Shown in pieces: positions 1-10,670 of a DNA stretch of 64,000 bases. This stretch comes from Cubamyces lactineus. Its lineage: Eukaryota; Basidiomycota; Agaricomycetes; Polyporales; Polyporaceae. Within the stretch, counting starts at the first letter, position 1, and each line of letters starts with the position of its first letter. The stretch is taken from positions 1,116,001 through 1,180,000 of the forward strand of contig JACDTU010000004.1 in NCBI GenBank assembly GCA_022376465.1. Direction: 5' to 3'. Under the pieces are notes generated by a model. It worked only from the letters and a program-made list of their open reading frames with translations. It had not been told where the DNA came from and searched no databases. The position numbers were made by a program, and so were the translations under genes.

Positions 1-1146
1 ACCAGTCCGCCCCGCCTTCCAGGAGTGCCTTCCAGATGTTCTCCCTAGCATGTACCGGCCAAGCTGGGGTGTCCCAGAATCTCGCCGTGATGCCCAAGGC
101 ATGCGCCTCACCGACAAATCTCGTGATGTTCGCCTTTTGCTCGTTGCTGATCGTCCCTATGCCGTTCCAGCCAACGGCAGTACCGTAGTCAGTCGACGCG
201 AGAGGCGATAGAGTGGGGTCCCAGGTTGTATTCAACGAGGGGTCTGTCAGCTGTGTGAGCGGCGCGTCGAAGAAGTAATCCCGCGGGGACAACGCCTTGA
301 CTTGCTCGAGAGGCGAGTTGCCGGTGCCGACTACGGTGATGGCCGACGTAGTCAGCGTCCCGTTGGCGAACGTCGTCAGGTATCCAGCCTCACGCAGAGG
401 CTGGAATGCCTCCAGTATGAAGGGCAGCGCTCTGTGCAAATCTGTCAGCGACGAGCGTAACGATAGTGACAAGTACGCACTCGACGCCGTCTGTCTTGAC
501 GTCTATGAGGAGCTGGAGCGGCACACCGCTCGCGGTGTCAAACACACCACTGTAACATGAGCCATGCTAGTAAGTTTCCGTCTATGCACCGACTGTCGGG
601 ACTGACTTCGGTGATGTGCTATTCACAGTGAAAGCGTTCTGCGGATTCTGTCTCGCCAGAATCTTCAGGAGCGGCTGGATGTATAGCGAGTCTAGCGTGC
701 GATCTGGCGTTAGGGCGGCGTTTTCGTGACCAACCTGCGCCGGTGGCGAAATGAGCTTGGGATCGCTGCCTTCAACTCGAGAGTTCATTCGACTCACATA
801 GAGCGTCCCGTTGTATAGCGACACGTCTGCCTCCACGCTCGCGACTCCGAAGCTGAGCGCGGTGAGGAGCGGCACGTCTCTCCAATCTTCTCGGGGGAGC
901 ACCAGAAGAGCGTGGGATACATGGTGTGGGTATGGGTGCTCACGGTGCACGAGGGCGTGCAAACTCACAATCGTTGTGGGAGTGGATCATCTTCGGCATG
1001 ATGTTTTGCGTGAACTGGGTTGGGTACTCCAGAAGCCTTGCCTGTGTTTGTTCAACGAACTCTATGCCCGCTCCGATAGTCGCCTTTGCTGCCACCAGGG
1101 TGAGTGCAAAGACTACCGTTGCCAGAATGCTGCTGTAGACGCTCAT
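1..1146 (-). CDS. Secreted PLC-like phosphodiesterase, copy 1 (3' end cut by window)
   Basis: Probable phosphodiesterase of the PI-PLC/GDPD TIM-barrel superfamily, AIM6-like group; substrate unknown. The start at 1146 opens a signal peptide (MSVYSSILATVVFALTLVAAKA). Splicing at about 969 joins HSHND to YWRD, giving the family's N-terminal His-Asn-Asp-Tyr-Trp-Arg motif, and the next exon has VEADVSLYNGTLYV with the metal-site Glu and Asp. It aligns collinearly with the copy at 2063-3253; position 1 matches about 2101, so only about a dozen C-terminal codons are missing. It is the downstream member of a tandem pair. The family assignment is fairly sure; the reaction is inferred. Confidence 0.75.
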
Positions 1147-1500
1147 TTCGACTTGGTCGTGTGGATTGAGCTGCGACGCTCGCTGTTCCCACCTCCTCCC
1201 TTTTGTACTCCGCCGCGCTGGCTGGTGTTAGTCCATACGATGCCGCCCCGGGACGTTCATGCAAGTCATGGGCTCTCAAGCGACGCACGTTGGCGGTGCG
1301 AAGGGGGTTCTTTCGTCGTCTTGCGTGGCACATGGTTCAGCGGATTCGGTGCGGACGCTTCTTTACGTTCTTGACGTGAGAACCTAACCTGGATGCGCTG
1401 ATGGTACATATATATCAGGTTCCAAGCATATTGTACAGGTATATTTGTCAAACTGCTACTGCTACATCTACACATCATCAACGTCATCTAGGTCTATCGA

Positions 1501-1770
1501 AACATGACACCCTTGGAATCCACTCAGCCTAACCGTCAGCCCGGTTTCACATTGGGCAGTCAAGCGACGGTGCGATAGAGAATTAGTTTGAACGAAGACC
1601 TCTTCTACATCACCAACACGTTCATGGATGGCCTGGTATGGTCTGGGGAATTCCTCCGAGTCAACTCGGTAAGCAATCGTTCTATAGTCCCATTGTCAGA
1701 ACCAGCAGCTCTCACGCGCATCTCGCCAAAACACGCCATACAATACTGGGTCAAAATCTCCCCAGAGTAA
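1501..1770 (-). pseudogene. Relic of the 3' end of the zinc alcohol dehydrogenase gene
   Basis: This stretch matches 3601-3870, the last exon, last intron and start of the penultimate exon of the intact dehydrogenase, at an almost constant offset of about 2,100 bp. The minus strand still reads RVDSEEFPRPYQAIHERVG where the real gene has [19 protein letters not shown], with the reading frame kept and no stop inside that block. Similarity fades into unrelated sequence near 1770, so no catalytic domain is present. It was probably carried along when the phosphodiesterase gene was tandemly duplicated. Confidence 0.8.
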
Positions 1771-2062
1771 TCAAGCCATGGCTCAAGACGCGCTCCGTAA
1801 TGATTGCTCTGTGGCGGTGACAGTGATGCACCCGTCGAAAACGTGGCGTGAACAAGACCTCGATACATACGCAACAAGCTATGGTCAAATGTTCTCTAAG
1901 CTTCTTCACACTGTCATCACAACATCACTCGCTTCAAGTAACCAAACCCCACAAGATATATGCAATTTATGAATGATACATCTCCGGCAAAGGTTAACCC
2001 GCCTCATTTCTAGTAAGCACAGCGTTCTCATTCGGATACTACAGACCGCCCTGCCTCTTCCC

Positions 2063-3253
2063 TCAGAACGCAGCCGCCGCCGCCAGGTCATCTGCATTCA
2101 ACCAATCCACCCCACCGTCCAGAAGTACCTTCCATATGTTGTCCCTGACATATATTGGCCAAGCCGGGATGTCGAAGAACCTCGCCTTGATGCCCCTTGC
2201 GTGCGCATCGCCGACAAACCTCGTGATGTTCGCCATCTGGTTCTCAGCGATCGTCCCAGTGCCATTCCAGCCAACAGCAGTGCTGTAGTTGGCCGACGCG
2301 AGGGGTGACAGGGTGGCGTTCCAGTTCGTGTTCAACGACTGGTCCGTCAGCTGGGTGAGCGGCGCGTCGAAGAAGAAGTCGCGCGGGGAGAGCGCTTCGA
2401 TTTGTTCGAGGGGCGCGTTGCCGGAACCGACCACGGTTATGACGGACACATTCAGCTTCCCGTCGGAGAACGTTGTCAAATATCCAGCCTCGCGCAGAGG
2501 CTGGAGTGCCTCCAGTATGACGGGCAGTGCTCTGTAAAAACTGGTTAGTGGCCCGCGTGGTGATAGGATTGCACAGTATATACTCGGGGCCATCTGTCTT
2601 GACGTCTATGAGGAGCTGCAGCGGCACATCGCTCGCCATGTCGAACAGACCACTGTTGCGTGGATAGTGAGTTCTTCTTCACACCCCGAGGGACGCCAGG
2701 ACTTACTTCGGTGATAAACAATTTACAGCGAAAACGTTGAATGAACACTTCTTCTGTATGATCATCAGGAGTGGCTGAATGTACAGTGCGTCCAACGTGC
2801 GCTCCGGTGTCAGGGAAGCGAGTTGGTGGCCAACCTGGGCGTGCGCAGTGACCAAGCTTGGCATTGCTGCCGTCAACTCCAGGGCTAAAGCGACTCACGT
2901 AAAGTGTTCCGTTGAGGAGCCACACGTCCGCCTCGACGCTCGCGGCCCCGTAGCTGAGCGCTGTGAGGAGCGGTATGTCCCTCCAATCTTACCGGAAGAA
3001 CACCGAGAAGCGCATGGGGTGCGTAGCGTCGGTGAGTGTCTTTACGCTGCATGGGATCGAGAACCGCAAACTTACAGTCGTTGTGGGAGTGGATCATCTT
3101 GGGTGGGATGTTCTGCAAAAATTGAGTCGGGTACTCATATTGTCTTGCCAGCGTGCGTTCAGCGAAGTCTATGGCTGCGCCAACCTCTGCCTTCGCGGCG
3201 ACCAGGGTGAGCGCCAAGGCTGCCGTTGCCAGAATGCTGCTGAAGACCTTCAT
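2063..3253 (-). CDS. Secreted PLC-like phosphodiesterase, copy 2
   Basis: Complete tandem paralogue of the gene at 1-1146. The start at 3253 begins MKVFSSILATAALALTLVAAKA, a signal peptide. Exons join to give HSHND-YWRDIPLLTA, the catalytic His/Asn-Asp region of the PI-PLC/GDPD superfamily, then VEADVWLLNGTLY, VGHQLASLTPERTL, a QLLIDVKTDG strand, and a long final exon (2593 to 2063) with SPRDFFFDAPL and a C-terminal WLNADDLAAA, where barrel folds of this type end. The final exon has several N-x-S/T sequons, which fits secretion. Substrate is unknown; the resemblance is to fungal AIM6-like proteins. Confidence 0.8.
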
Positions 3254-3618
3254 CTCGAAGTGGACTGCGCCAATGAGCTGCAGGGCTCTCCATGCCCACC
3301 TCCTCCCTTTTGTACTTGATGGCGTTCGCCGACTTGAGTCCGCATCGTCCTGCCCAGGTACCTCCATGCGAGTCATGGGCCCATGCAAGGGACATATTCC
3401 GATGGTACGGAAATTCTTATGTCGTTCTTCATGGCATATGGCCGAGCGAAACTGATGCACCGGTCGCTTCTCCACGCAAAGACGTGAGAGTAGACTTCTG
3501 ATGATACATGTAAAATTCCGAGCGCATCGTACAAGTACATTTGTTCAGTGATACTACTACTAACGTAACATATCCTCAGGGCCAACAACTACTTGTCGCG
3601 ACACGAGACCCTTCGAAT

Positions 3619-5230
3619 CTACTGAGCCCAATCGTCGACGCGGCTCAGCATTGGGCAGCCAGACGACGGCGGGTTGGAGAACTTGGTCTGGACAAATACT
3701 TTCTCTACGCCGCCCACGCGCTTGTCAAATGCCTGGTAAAGCTTGGGGAACTCCTCCAAGTCAACCCGGTGAGTGATCATGCTATAGGGCATACGTCAGG
3801 CCATCACTCTCACGCAAATGCACGTCATCATGAAACGACTCACAATGTTGGATCAAACTTATTCGGAATGATCAGGTCGTTCAAGATCTCCTTCCACCAC
3901 AGGTGTACGGGAGCCTGGCCGTTGCCGATGAGACGAATCCCCTTCTCCATAAGTGCGCCGATGTTGAAATGGTTGGTGTAGCCAGCGTAGGCTGCAATGA
4001 TGCCGCAGCGACCACCCTTCTTGACTGACATGAGCATTTCGTTGACGATCTCGGAGACGTCAGTTTCGAGCATCAGTGCCTTCTCAACCTTGTGAAGCAT
4101 GCTCTTCGGCTCGTGGAAGGTGCCACAATCCATAGCGACGTCGAGGCCACCAGGGGCGATCTCCTGAAGGCGCTTGACGACATCCGTATGTTGCGAAAAG
4201 TCGATAGTCTCGACGCCCAACTCTTGTGCCTTCTTCAAGCGTTCGGGTACGCGATCGATGCCAATGACACGCGACGCGCCCTTGAGCTTGGCGAACTGGG
4301 TGACGCAGAGGCCGATAGGACCGAGACCCTATACATGATGCGTGAGTACTTCGCGTGTAAACGGTGGCAACAGAAATGGGCTCACCCAAACACCGACCAC
4401 GTCGCCGGGGTTTACGCCCGTGTCCATGACATTGTGATAGGCCGTGCAAAGGACGTCGGAAAGGTAGAGGGCTTTCTCATCGGGGACGTTGTCTGGGATG
4501 GGTAGCAAGTTCACGTTGCCTTTGGGCACGCGAACATACTCGGCCTGGCCACCAGCGAAACCACCGGTGAAGTGCGAGTACCCGAAGAAACCTGCGTCAC
4601 GGTGGCCGTACATGGCATTCTGCAGCCTATGCTCAGGGCAGTCAGTATCCGCGAATGGGCATGCATGTGATCCATTGCACTCACGATGAAGGGTTGGTTC
4701 TGTCGCAGAAGGAAGAGAGTTTCTTCTTGCAGTACTCGCATTCGCCACATGCGATCTGGAAGGAGGCCACGACTCGCTGGCCAACCGATAGGTTCTTGAC
4801 GTTCGGGCCGACTTTGTCGACAACACCCATGAACTTACAGTAGCGGTATGTCAATGCCGTGCGAATCAAACTGACATGCAGGAATCTGACATACCTCGTG
4901 GCCGAGGATGTCTCCCTTCTGGAGGGTGACGATCTCTCCATGGTAGAGGTGAAGGTCTGATCCACAGATTGTTGTGCCGGTAACTTTGACAATGACATCG
5001 TCCGGTTCAGTGATGTCAGGAATGGGGGCGTCAATGAGGCGGACGTCGCGAGGACCGAACCAGGCTAAAGCCTTCATGGTCGCGCCGTCGGGACGAGTCT
5101 TGAATTCGGGGTGCACAACCGTGGGGATAGCACCCATAGCCTATCAGGTAGGCCGTGAGTCGCTTCAGATGGCATCGCAGGGATGTAGAGATATACGTAC
5201 GTTCTGGATAGCGTTAGATGCTGCCTGCAT
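3619..5230 (-). CDS. Zinc-dependent medium-chain alcohol dehydrogenase (formaldehyde dehydrogenase-like)
   Basis: NAD(P)-dependent alcohol/aldehyde oxidoreductase of the Zn-MDR superfamily. Six exons (5230-5201, 5140-4895, 4833-4685, 4626-4386, 4328-3844, 3781-3619) total 1,314 nt, 437 aa. Visible motifs in order: [13 protein letters not shown] (catalytic-zinc Cys), [22 protein letters not shown]...C (four-Cys structural zinc site), [13 protein letters not shown], and GVWGLGPIGL (Rossmann glycine motif). Exon 1 encodes only ten residues ([10 protein letters not shown]), giving an N-terminal extension before [13 protein letters not shown]-like element lies about 85 bp upstream of the start. 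The substrate cannot be told from sequence; the pattern resembles fungal glutathione-independent formaldehyde dehydrogenase-type proteins. Confidence 0.9.
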
Positions 5231-5313
5231 TGTCGTGAGCGTATTTGAGATCAGTTAGTCGTGAGGTGATCGTAACGAAGATAAGTGGGGCTCCTGGAGT
5301 GAACAGAGCTCCT

Positions 5314-5321
5314 CTTATATA
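5314..5321 (-). promoter_or_regulatory. TATA box of the dehydrogenase gene
   Basis: On the minus strand this reads TATATAAG, about 85 bp upstream of the dehydrogenase start codon at 5230. It lies just start-codon-proximal of a 14-nt cytosine run. Confidence 0.5.
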
Positions 5322-5329
5322 CCCTCCCG

Positions 5330-5343
5330 CCCCCCCCCCCCCC
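5330..5343. repeat. 14-nt poly(C)/poly(G) homopolymer
   Basis: An uninterrupted run of 14 C on the plus strand next to the dehydrogenase TATA element. Such runs vary in length by slippage and may bend or exclude nucleosomes; any regulatory role here is conjecture. Confidence 0.8.
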
Positions 5344-5609
5344 GTGCAAGTTGTTCGCGCGGATTCTGTTACGGTGGGGAATGGGAGGCCTATGACGGAA
5401 CCGCACCCACTCAGCCATCCCAATGACATCACGCGTCGCGACGCGTCTTTGGTCACGTGCACGCGACTACCTGCGGTTTCGATTCAGTTCACCGTTTCGC
5501 CCACGCCAAGCTCCCTCGCACTCCTTGCTACTCCTCCATGTCCTCCCCTGAGCGAGGTTAGAATTAGACCGGCCGCCGGTTATACTGAGGTAAAGCCCTA
5601 AGCCTCGCC

Positions 5610-5921
5610 ATGACGTCGGAGACGAACGAGTGCTACTTCGTAGACAAGACCCCGTGCCCCAACGGCGATGACGATTGCTGCATCTGGTGCCGAGGGAGAC
5701 CTGCGTTTATGGTGAAGGTGTGTTGAGAAATTGCTGTTCTGCTATTGCTATGTTTATCACGTTCTTCAACTTTTGAGCGGGCGAAATGTCTCTGGAGCAA
5801 GTTTGCGCATTCTAAGGCATACTGACAGGTATCAGGCTATGAACTGTACGACCTGCCGGTTACAAGTCAAACTATTCGAGGGCCAGGTTGCTTGATTTTG
5901 CTACTTTCAAAGACTAAATGA
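5610..5921 (+). CDS. Possible small cysteine-rich protein (two exons)
   Basis: Not recognised. An ATG at 5610 opens 36 codons containing ECYFVDKTPCPNGDDDCCIWC, with six Cys in about 25 residues, up to a consensus-like donor (AAG|GTGTGT) at 5717. An acceptor (CTGACAG) at 5828 continues in frame for 30 codons to a TGA at 5919-5921, giving 66 aa. The product has no signal peptide and ends in a hydrophobic CLILLLSKTK. It could be a small zinc-binding protein, the decayed start of a longer gene, or chance. Confidence 0.3.
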
Positions 5922-7547
5922 TTCCTTCAAACTCGTAGAGAACTTGATTGGCTTTACTCGCTGACGCCTGAATTATATCAGCCGTGAGGCATCGCGAGTC
6001 GTGCCAGGAAAACCAGCATGGAGACCATAGCCTTGTAGTACGTCTGATCGCGCCGAATCTCGTCATGACGCATAGTTCGCTTTCTAACACGTCTTGAGGT
6101 AGATTGTTGGTGCTCAACCACCCTCACACTGGAGCGCACGCACCCAATCGTCCCGTGGTCAATAGGCTAGCGCTGAGCCACCTCTCAGGGATGCTGAGTC
6201 GGCCTGTATCATCCCAAGTTAGGATTTGGAGGCAGCTGTTGATTGGCTCCACTCTCGGCCGCCTATGAATTCAAGTCCTAGCCGCTAACTTTGACAACTG
6301 GCGGAAGTAACACGGGGCATCACCTGGACTAGCCCCCACCTCTTCTCTAGTAAGATTCCCTCCCCCTGGACGACTGCACATGACATGGCGTTTTCCAGTT
6401 ACGCACAATCGGCCGCTATCTGTCTCACAGCCATGGTGGGCGTGTCGCTCGGTATCCGCCAAATCTCGCAGGTAGGGCCCATGCGTCTAACGATTCATAG
6501 GTATAGAGTCCGTGGAAAGGCCGATGCTTGGCAAGAATAGACTTCGAGCCGATCGCGTCAACTCTGGATCCCTCAGGTCAAGTGCAGCGCCCTTGAGGGC
6601 ACTCGTATCTCCTTTGCCAGCTCGTCATTCTCGGCGCCTCACAGTGAGTCTACATCATAGCTACCATCTGAGATTTACCTCAGGTACTATTCTGGTGATC
6701 TGTGTGCCCATCCCTACGCTACCCATGCCTTGGTCGCTCTGGAATTAGAAGCGTTTCATATTGCTCTCGGTACCGGGGACTCGTTGTGGACCGAGGCAGA
6801 CAAGTAACCTTGGAGGAGACCGGTTCCCTACGGCGACTTCACCCGCTCAGTGAGAACATCCCTCCCCTTGTGACGAGCCGAGCACTTCCAGAACGCGCGT
6901 TTTCCCAGCATCTCAATCTTACAGAGTTACGAAGGCAGGTGCACATACATTGACAAGCAAGACATCGTGCCTCGCGGCAAACATGAGCAGCAGGCGTTGC
7001 AGCTTTGGGGATTTGGTCATCGGCCCTGGCCATAACGCCGCACTGATACACGGGCAGTCCGAGCTCGTGCCGCACCGAGGAAGCAGCGTGATACACGCGG
7101 ATGCGGCGTTGCGCAGAGCTTGCCCCCCGTCTCGCCCGTGGGCATACCGGGCGGTGCTCGCCTGCAGCGCAGGCGATGTATGATAATGTCATGGGTATCT
7201 AATGCGACAATAATGTAACTTTCATGCGGCGCTCGCGCGGCCACCACGATTACAACCTAATATGCCGGTGGTAAGGCCTAATAATCTAACACATCGTCCG
7301 AGGCTCCGAGCCATATCACAATCGCATGCGATCGCGACGCCCCTCGACTCCCTCCACGCTCTTGCCAGGTCCGCCACGCATACTGGGAATAGCCAGATGC
7401 GTGGCGACAGGCCGAGTGCGCCGTGCCTTGCGTCAGGCGGGGACACGTTGTCCCGTGATTGTCCGACGCTGCGATAGACAATAAGCATCGCTGTCGCTCG
7501 ACGGACGACGGCCTTCTCCATCGAAACGCTCACATAGTCCGTTCGTG
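5922..7547. other. Intergenic stretch, no supported gene
   Basis: Open frames on both strands overlap one another without recognisable domains, signal peptides or phase-consistent splice pairs. No tandem repeat or transposon end was seen. Part of it is presumably the 3' flank of the small gene at 7548-8050. Confidence 0.5.
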
Positions 7548-8050
7548 CTAGGTATCGTTCCATATGCAGAAGCGCATATCTCGCCACAGGTGGTCGACGG
7601 TGATGCCCTGCACTGGCCGCAGAGGCTCGGACGCGGTGGGCGATTGCGCAGGATGCGACAATCCGCTGGGGAAGAGCTGCGAGACGGTACATCTGACGTC
7701 TCGCCATGCTCGAGCACTGTCCGGCAGATCGCAGGTGAGTACTACTTTGCGAAGCTGCACGCCCTAGCAGCGCTCACGTTACGTTTGCGACCTTGGACCT
7801 CGTCTTGAGCGCATACTTGTACACCGTGCCTGCAACTGCCATCAGCTCCCCTTGTTCGTCCCTCGCCATCACAGCACGGCGGGTGGGTCCACTCACCAGC
7901 ATCAAGTACAAGTGTCACGCTCTCGCCGGGGTGCAAGAGGACGATTGCGCCGGTGTTCCGGCCATAGTCCCGCTGCAGCTGGACGGTGGCGCAGTCGTGG
8001 GTATCGTTCGTGAAGTCCAGCAAGACCTCGTACTGGGTTGTGCCCGGCAT
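7548..8050 (-). CDS. Conserved small protein, family copy A
   Basis: Family not recognised. Three exons (8050-7897, 7829-7778, 7716-7548) total 375 nt, 124 aa. The core reads QYEVLLDFTNDTHDCATVQL, HPGESVTLVLDAG, TVYKYALK and ARAWRDVRCTVSQLF, suggesting a compact beta-rich domain followed by a W-x-D-x-x-C segment. The structure was checked against the paralogue at 14738-15249: the two align without gaps across the YKYA...WRDVRC region, and both have a phase-2 intron at the same residue. There is no signal peptide or membrane helix. The final exon has no obvious counterpart in copy B after about residue 90, so the C-terminus is less certain. Confidence 0.65.
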
Positions 8051-8970
8051 CGTCGACGGGGGCGGGTCAGAGCAGGCTTGGGCGGACGCGGAGGGGGGCT
8101 AGAAGGCGGTGGCAGAGAAGCGGATGTGGGGAGATGCGGAGGCAATAGGAGAGCAACAGGGGCAGTAAGGAGAGTGCGCGAGAAGGAAGGCTAAGGGAGG
8201 GTAACGCCAGAGAGGCACAGGGTAATATCGCTCTGGTTGGCAACTGCTTCGAGCTTCCGCGGGCCGTTGCACGCTCTCTGTGCAGCAACTTACGGCAGTA
8301 GACAGACCGAGAGAGCAAGCTGCTGCGAGCGTTCGGATTCCCTCGGGAAATGCGTGGCAATAGACAACCTGGGCTCGCAGAGGCTGAGAGGGCACCGCGA
8401 GAGAAGACGCGTCTCGAACGGGCAGCGAGCTGCGTATATCGTGCCAGGCCGCTGCAGGCTGTGGAACTGGGGGCAGCCAGTGACCAGCGCCAGGCTTGGT
8501 TCGTTGCCACGTTGTGCAGCTCTTATTGTATTCGATGACAGGCGGCGTTCGCGTGCAGCGACGCGCTCACGCAGGCCCGCGTGTGCGCGACTCGGACTTG
8601 GAGGGGGTCAGGACGCGAAGGGTGAGAAGAGAGGCTTACTGGGACAGAACATGCATGAGCGGGCAGGCAGCGGGCAAGGAGAGCTGCACGGCGTTGGAAC
8701 GCGCTCAGACGACAAGCGGCCTCTCCTCTCGCGCTTGCGGCCCTTGCTCTTCCTTTTCTCACCTCCTCGCACCGGTCGCGCGCTCGGTCTCCTCAGCTTG
8801 CCACATATGGTTTCTTACTTAGCACACATGACCCCCTCCCACCCTGCTCACCAAACCACTCCTACCTCCTGTACGTCCTCGCTTGCGCGGGGTGCTGCTA
8901 TGAACCATCTAATCTCTCGCCGCAGCAACCCCAATACGTCGGCAGCTAGCCATCTTCGCAGTATAAACCC
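8051..8970. other. Divergent upstream region between small gene A and the F-box gene
   Basis: Both flanking genes start away from this 0.9-kb interval, so it should hold both promoters. It is rich in CT/AG tracts, typical of fungal core promoters. The long overlapping open frames here lack domains and I read them as compositional. Confidence 0.4.
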
Positions 8971-10320
8971 ATGACAGCCCTCGGCTTGCTCGATTTGCCC
9001 GTCGAGCTTCGGCTCCAGATATATCTTCACTTCCTCGCTGACTGCCAGACGGTGCGGCGAAGGACTCAGCCGTCTAACGTCCACCTCCGTCTTCCGCATA
9101 CATGCAGACAGATAGACCAAGAAGCAGGTCCCATTCTCAGACGCTATGTGTCGCTCCTCCACGAGCACCAGATCCAGACGTTCCTGCACTCCCACCCGCC
9201 CCAGCTCCCCGAGATCGAATGGGCGGACGTAGCGAACGACGGCCGCGTGCTGCAGTCCGCAGACCCGGATAAGGTAAGGATTTTAGAGTGTGCCATTGTG
9301 TAATGCTGTTTGCTCACGGATGGGGAAGGAAGCAGAGTCGCCGCTGTCGAGCCTGTATGTTGCGCTCGGCCGCATGACCTCCCTCAAGCGTCTCCGCGTC
9401 TTCCAGTGCCGCCAGGGCTTACCGTTCGCTCTCGCGCAGGGGCCTCACATCCGCAGTGAGTCTATAGCAGTGCGTATGCGGAGCAGAGCCGACTCGGATT
9501 GAATTAATATTCTATTGTTGCACCGCTGCCAGAACTGGGGCTGCACTTCGAGCGCGCGTTATTCCCGAAGCTGTCGCCCTCGCTGACCAGCTACGAGCTG
9601 CAAATCAGCCCAGAGACTAGGGTCGAGCTATTTGACACCGTCTCGCCTGACAAGTTGGTCACAGTGCGGCTTTCAGGCGATATCGTTCCACCGCCGTCGC
9701 AGGCATCCCCCGTAGGCACCTTCGCGGCGGTGCCCGCCCTTCGCCATCTCGTCCTGCACGGCATCACGGGGAATTTCTTTGACAGGCACACGCTGGACGA
9801 ATGCTTCCCCAGCGCACGACTAGAGTCCTTTTCATACGCCCTCGGTCACCGCCTCGGCTTCGAAATTCGTAACCACCACCTCGAGTCCCTCGCTACTGCG
9901 TACGGGAGCAGTCTCCGCAAGCTGGTCCTCCTCGGCTGCAGCCGACTGTCTACGACGACGATCACCTACTGTCTGCAGAATCTGCCCGCGCTCGAGTATT
10001 TTGCGTTAAATCTGGTCACTGTGGACGAGCTGCGAAGCAACTTCGTGCTGTCTCTCCCGCCGAGGCTCGCTGTGTTCAAGCTGCAGGTGATCAACGCGTG
10101 GTACGCCATACCGCTCAAGGAGGAAGAGCGGGGGCTATGCGACGCCATAGAATCAATGGTGTTACTTCGCGATGCCCCTTTACACCGCGTAGGCGTTTGC
10201 TTCAGATCACCGCTGATGGTCGAGGGTGGGCGACAGGATCGCTGGGCCCGAATCGCTCGGGACCGAGGGATTAGGCTTACCGTGGGGCCATGGGAGGGCG
10301 ATATGGTGGACACGATGTAG
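8971..10320 (+). CDS. F-box protein with LRR-like C-terminal region
   Basis: Probable substrate adaptor of an SCF ubiquitin ligase. Three exons (8971-9273, 9329 or 9338-9455, 9533-10320) give about 405 aa. The N-terminus LGLLDLPVELRLQIYLHFLA is an F-box start (LP-x-E-L-x-x-x-I). The C-terminal part has leucine-rich strands such as ALRHLVLHG, LRKLVLLGCSRLSTTTI and LPALEYFALN. Two in-frame acceptors for exon 2 differ by three codons. Agaricomycetes carry hundreds of such genes, so the target cannot be predicted. Confidence 0.8.
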
Positions 10321-10670
10321 CGGGGACGTGGCCCGTTGCCACGCACATGCGCACAGAGAATGAGTTTCGAGCCATCGAGGCGAACAATGTCTGTATGTAT
10401 AACAGGAATCGAAGCGAGCAATTGTCCGTGCAAAGTCCGTGCAACTAAGAACAGCAAGACGAGTCAAAACTAATACTGGGGGCCGTACGATGGATATGCA
10501 TTATAGTCCTGTGATCCTGGTTTTTGTAATCTGGGGGTCTTCCGCCTGAACGAACCTTCCGCTACAGAGGGGGAGACATAACGTTGAGCGTCTATCATAG
10601 AACTACACGATTACAACGGACCGGCTAGGGCCGTCCAAGGACAGCCAAGAAGAGACCGCCTTGGCCAAGC
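10321..10670. other. Convergent 3' flanks
   Basis: About 350 bp between the F-box stop codon and the stop codon of the four-TM gene. It should hold both 3' UTRs; no further gene is visible. Confidence 0.5.

Noticed and set aside
7222..7707. 161-codon minus-strand frame
   Set aside because: Overlaps the last exon of small gene A in another frame and has no recognised feature.
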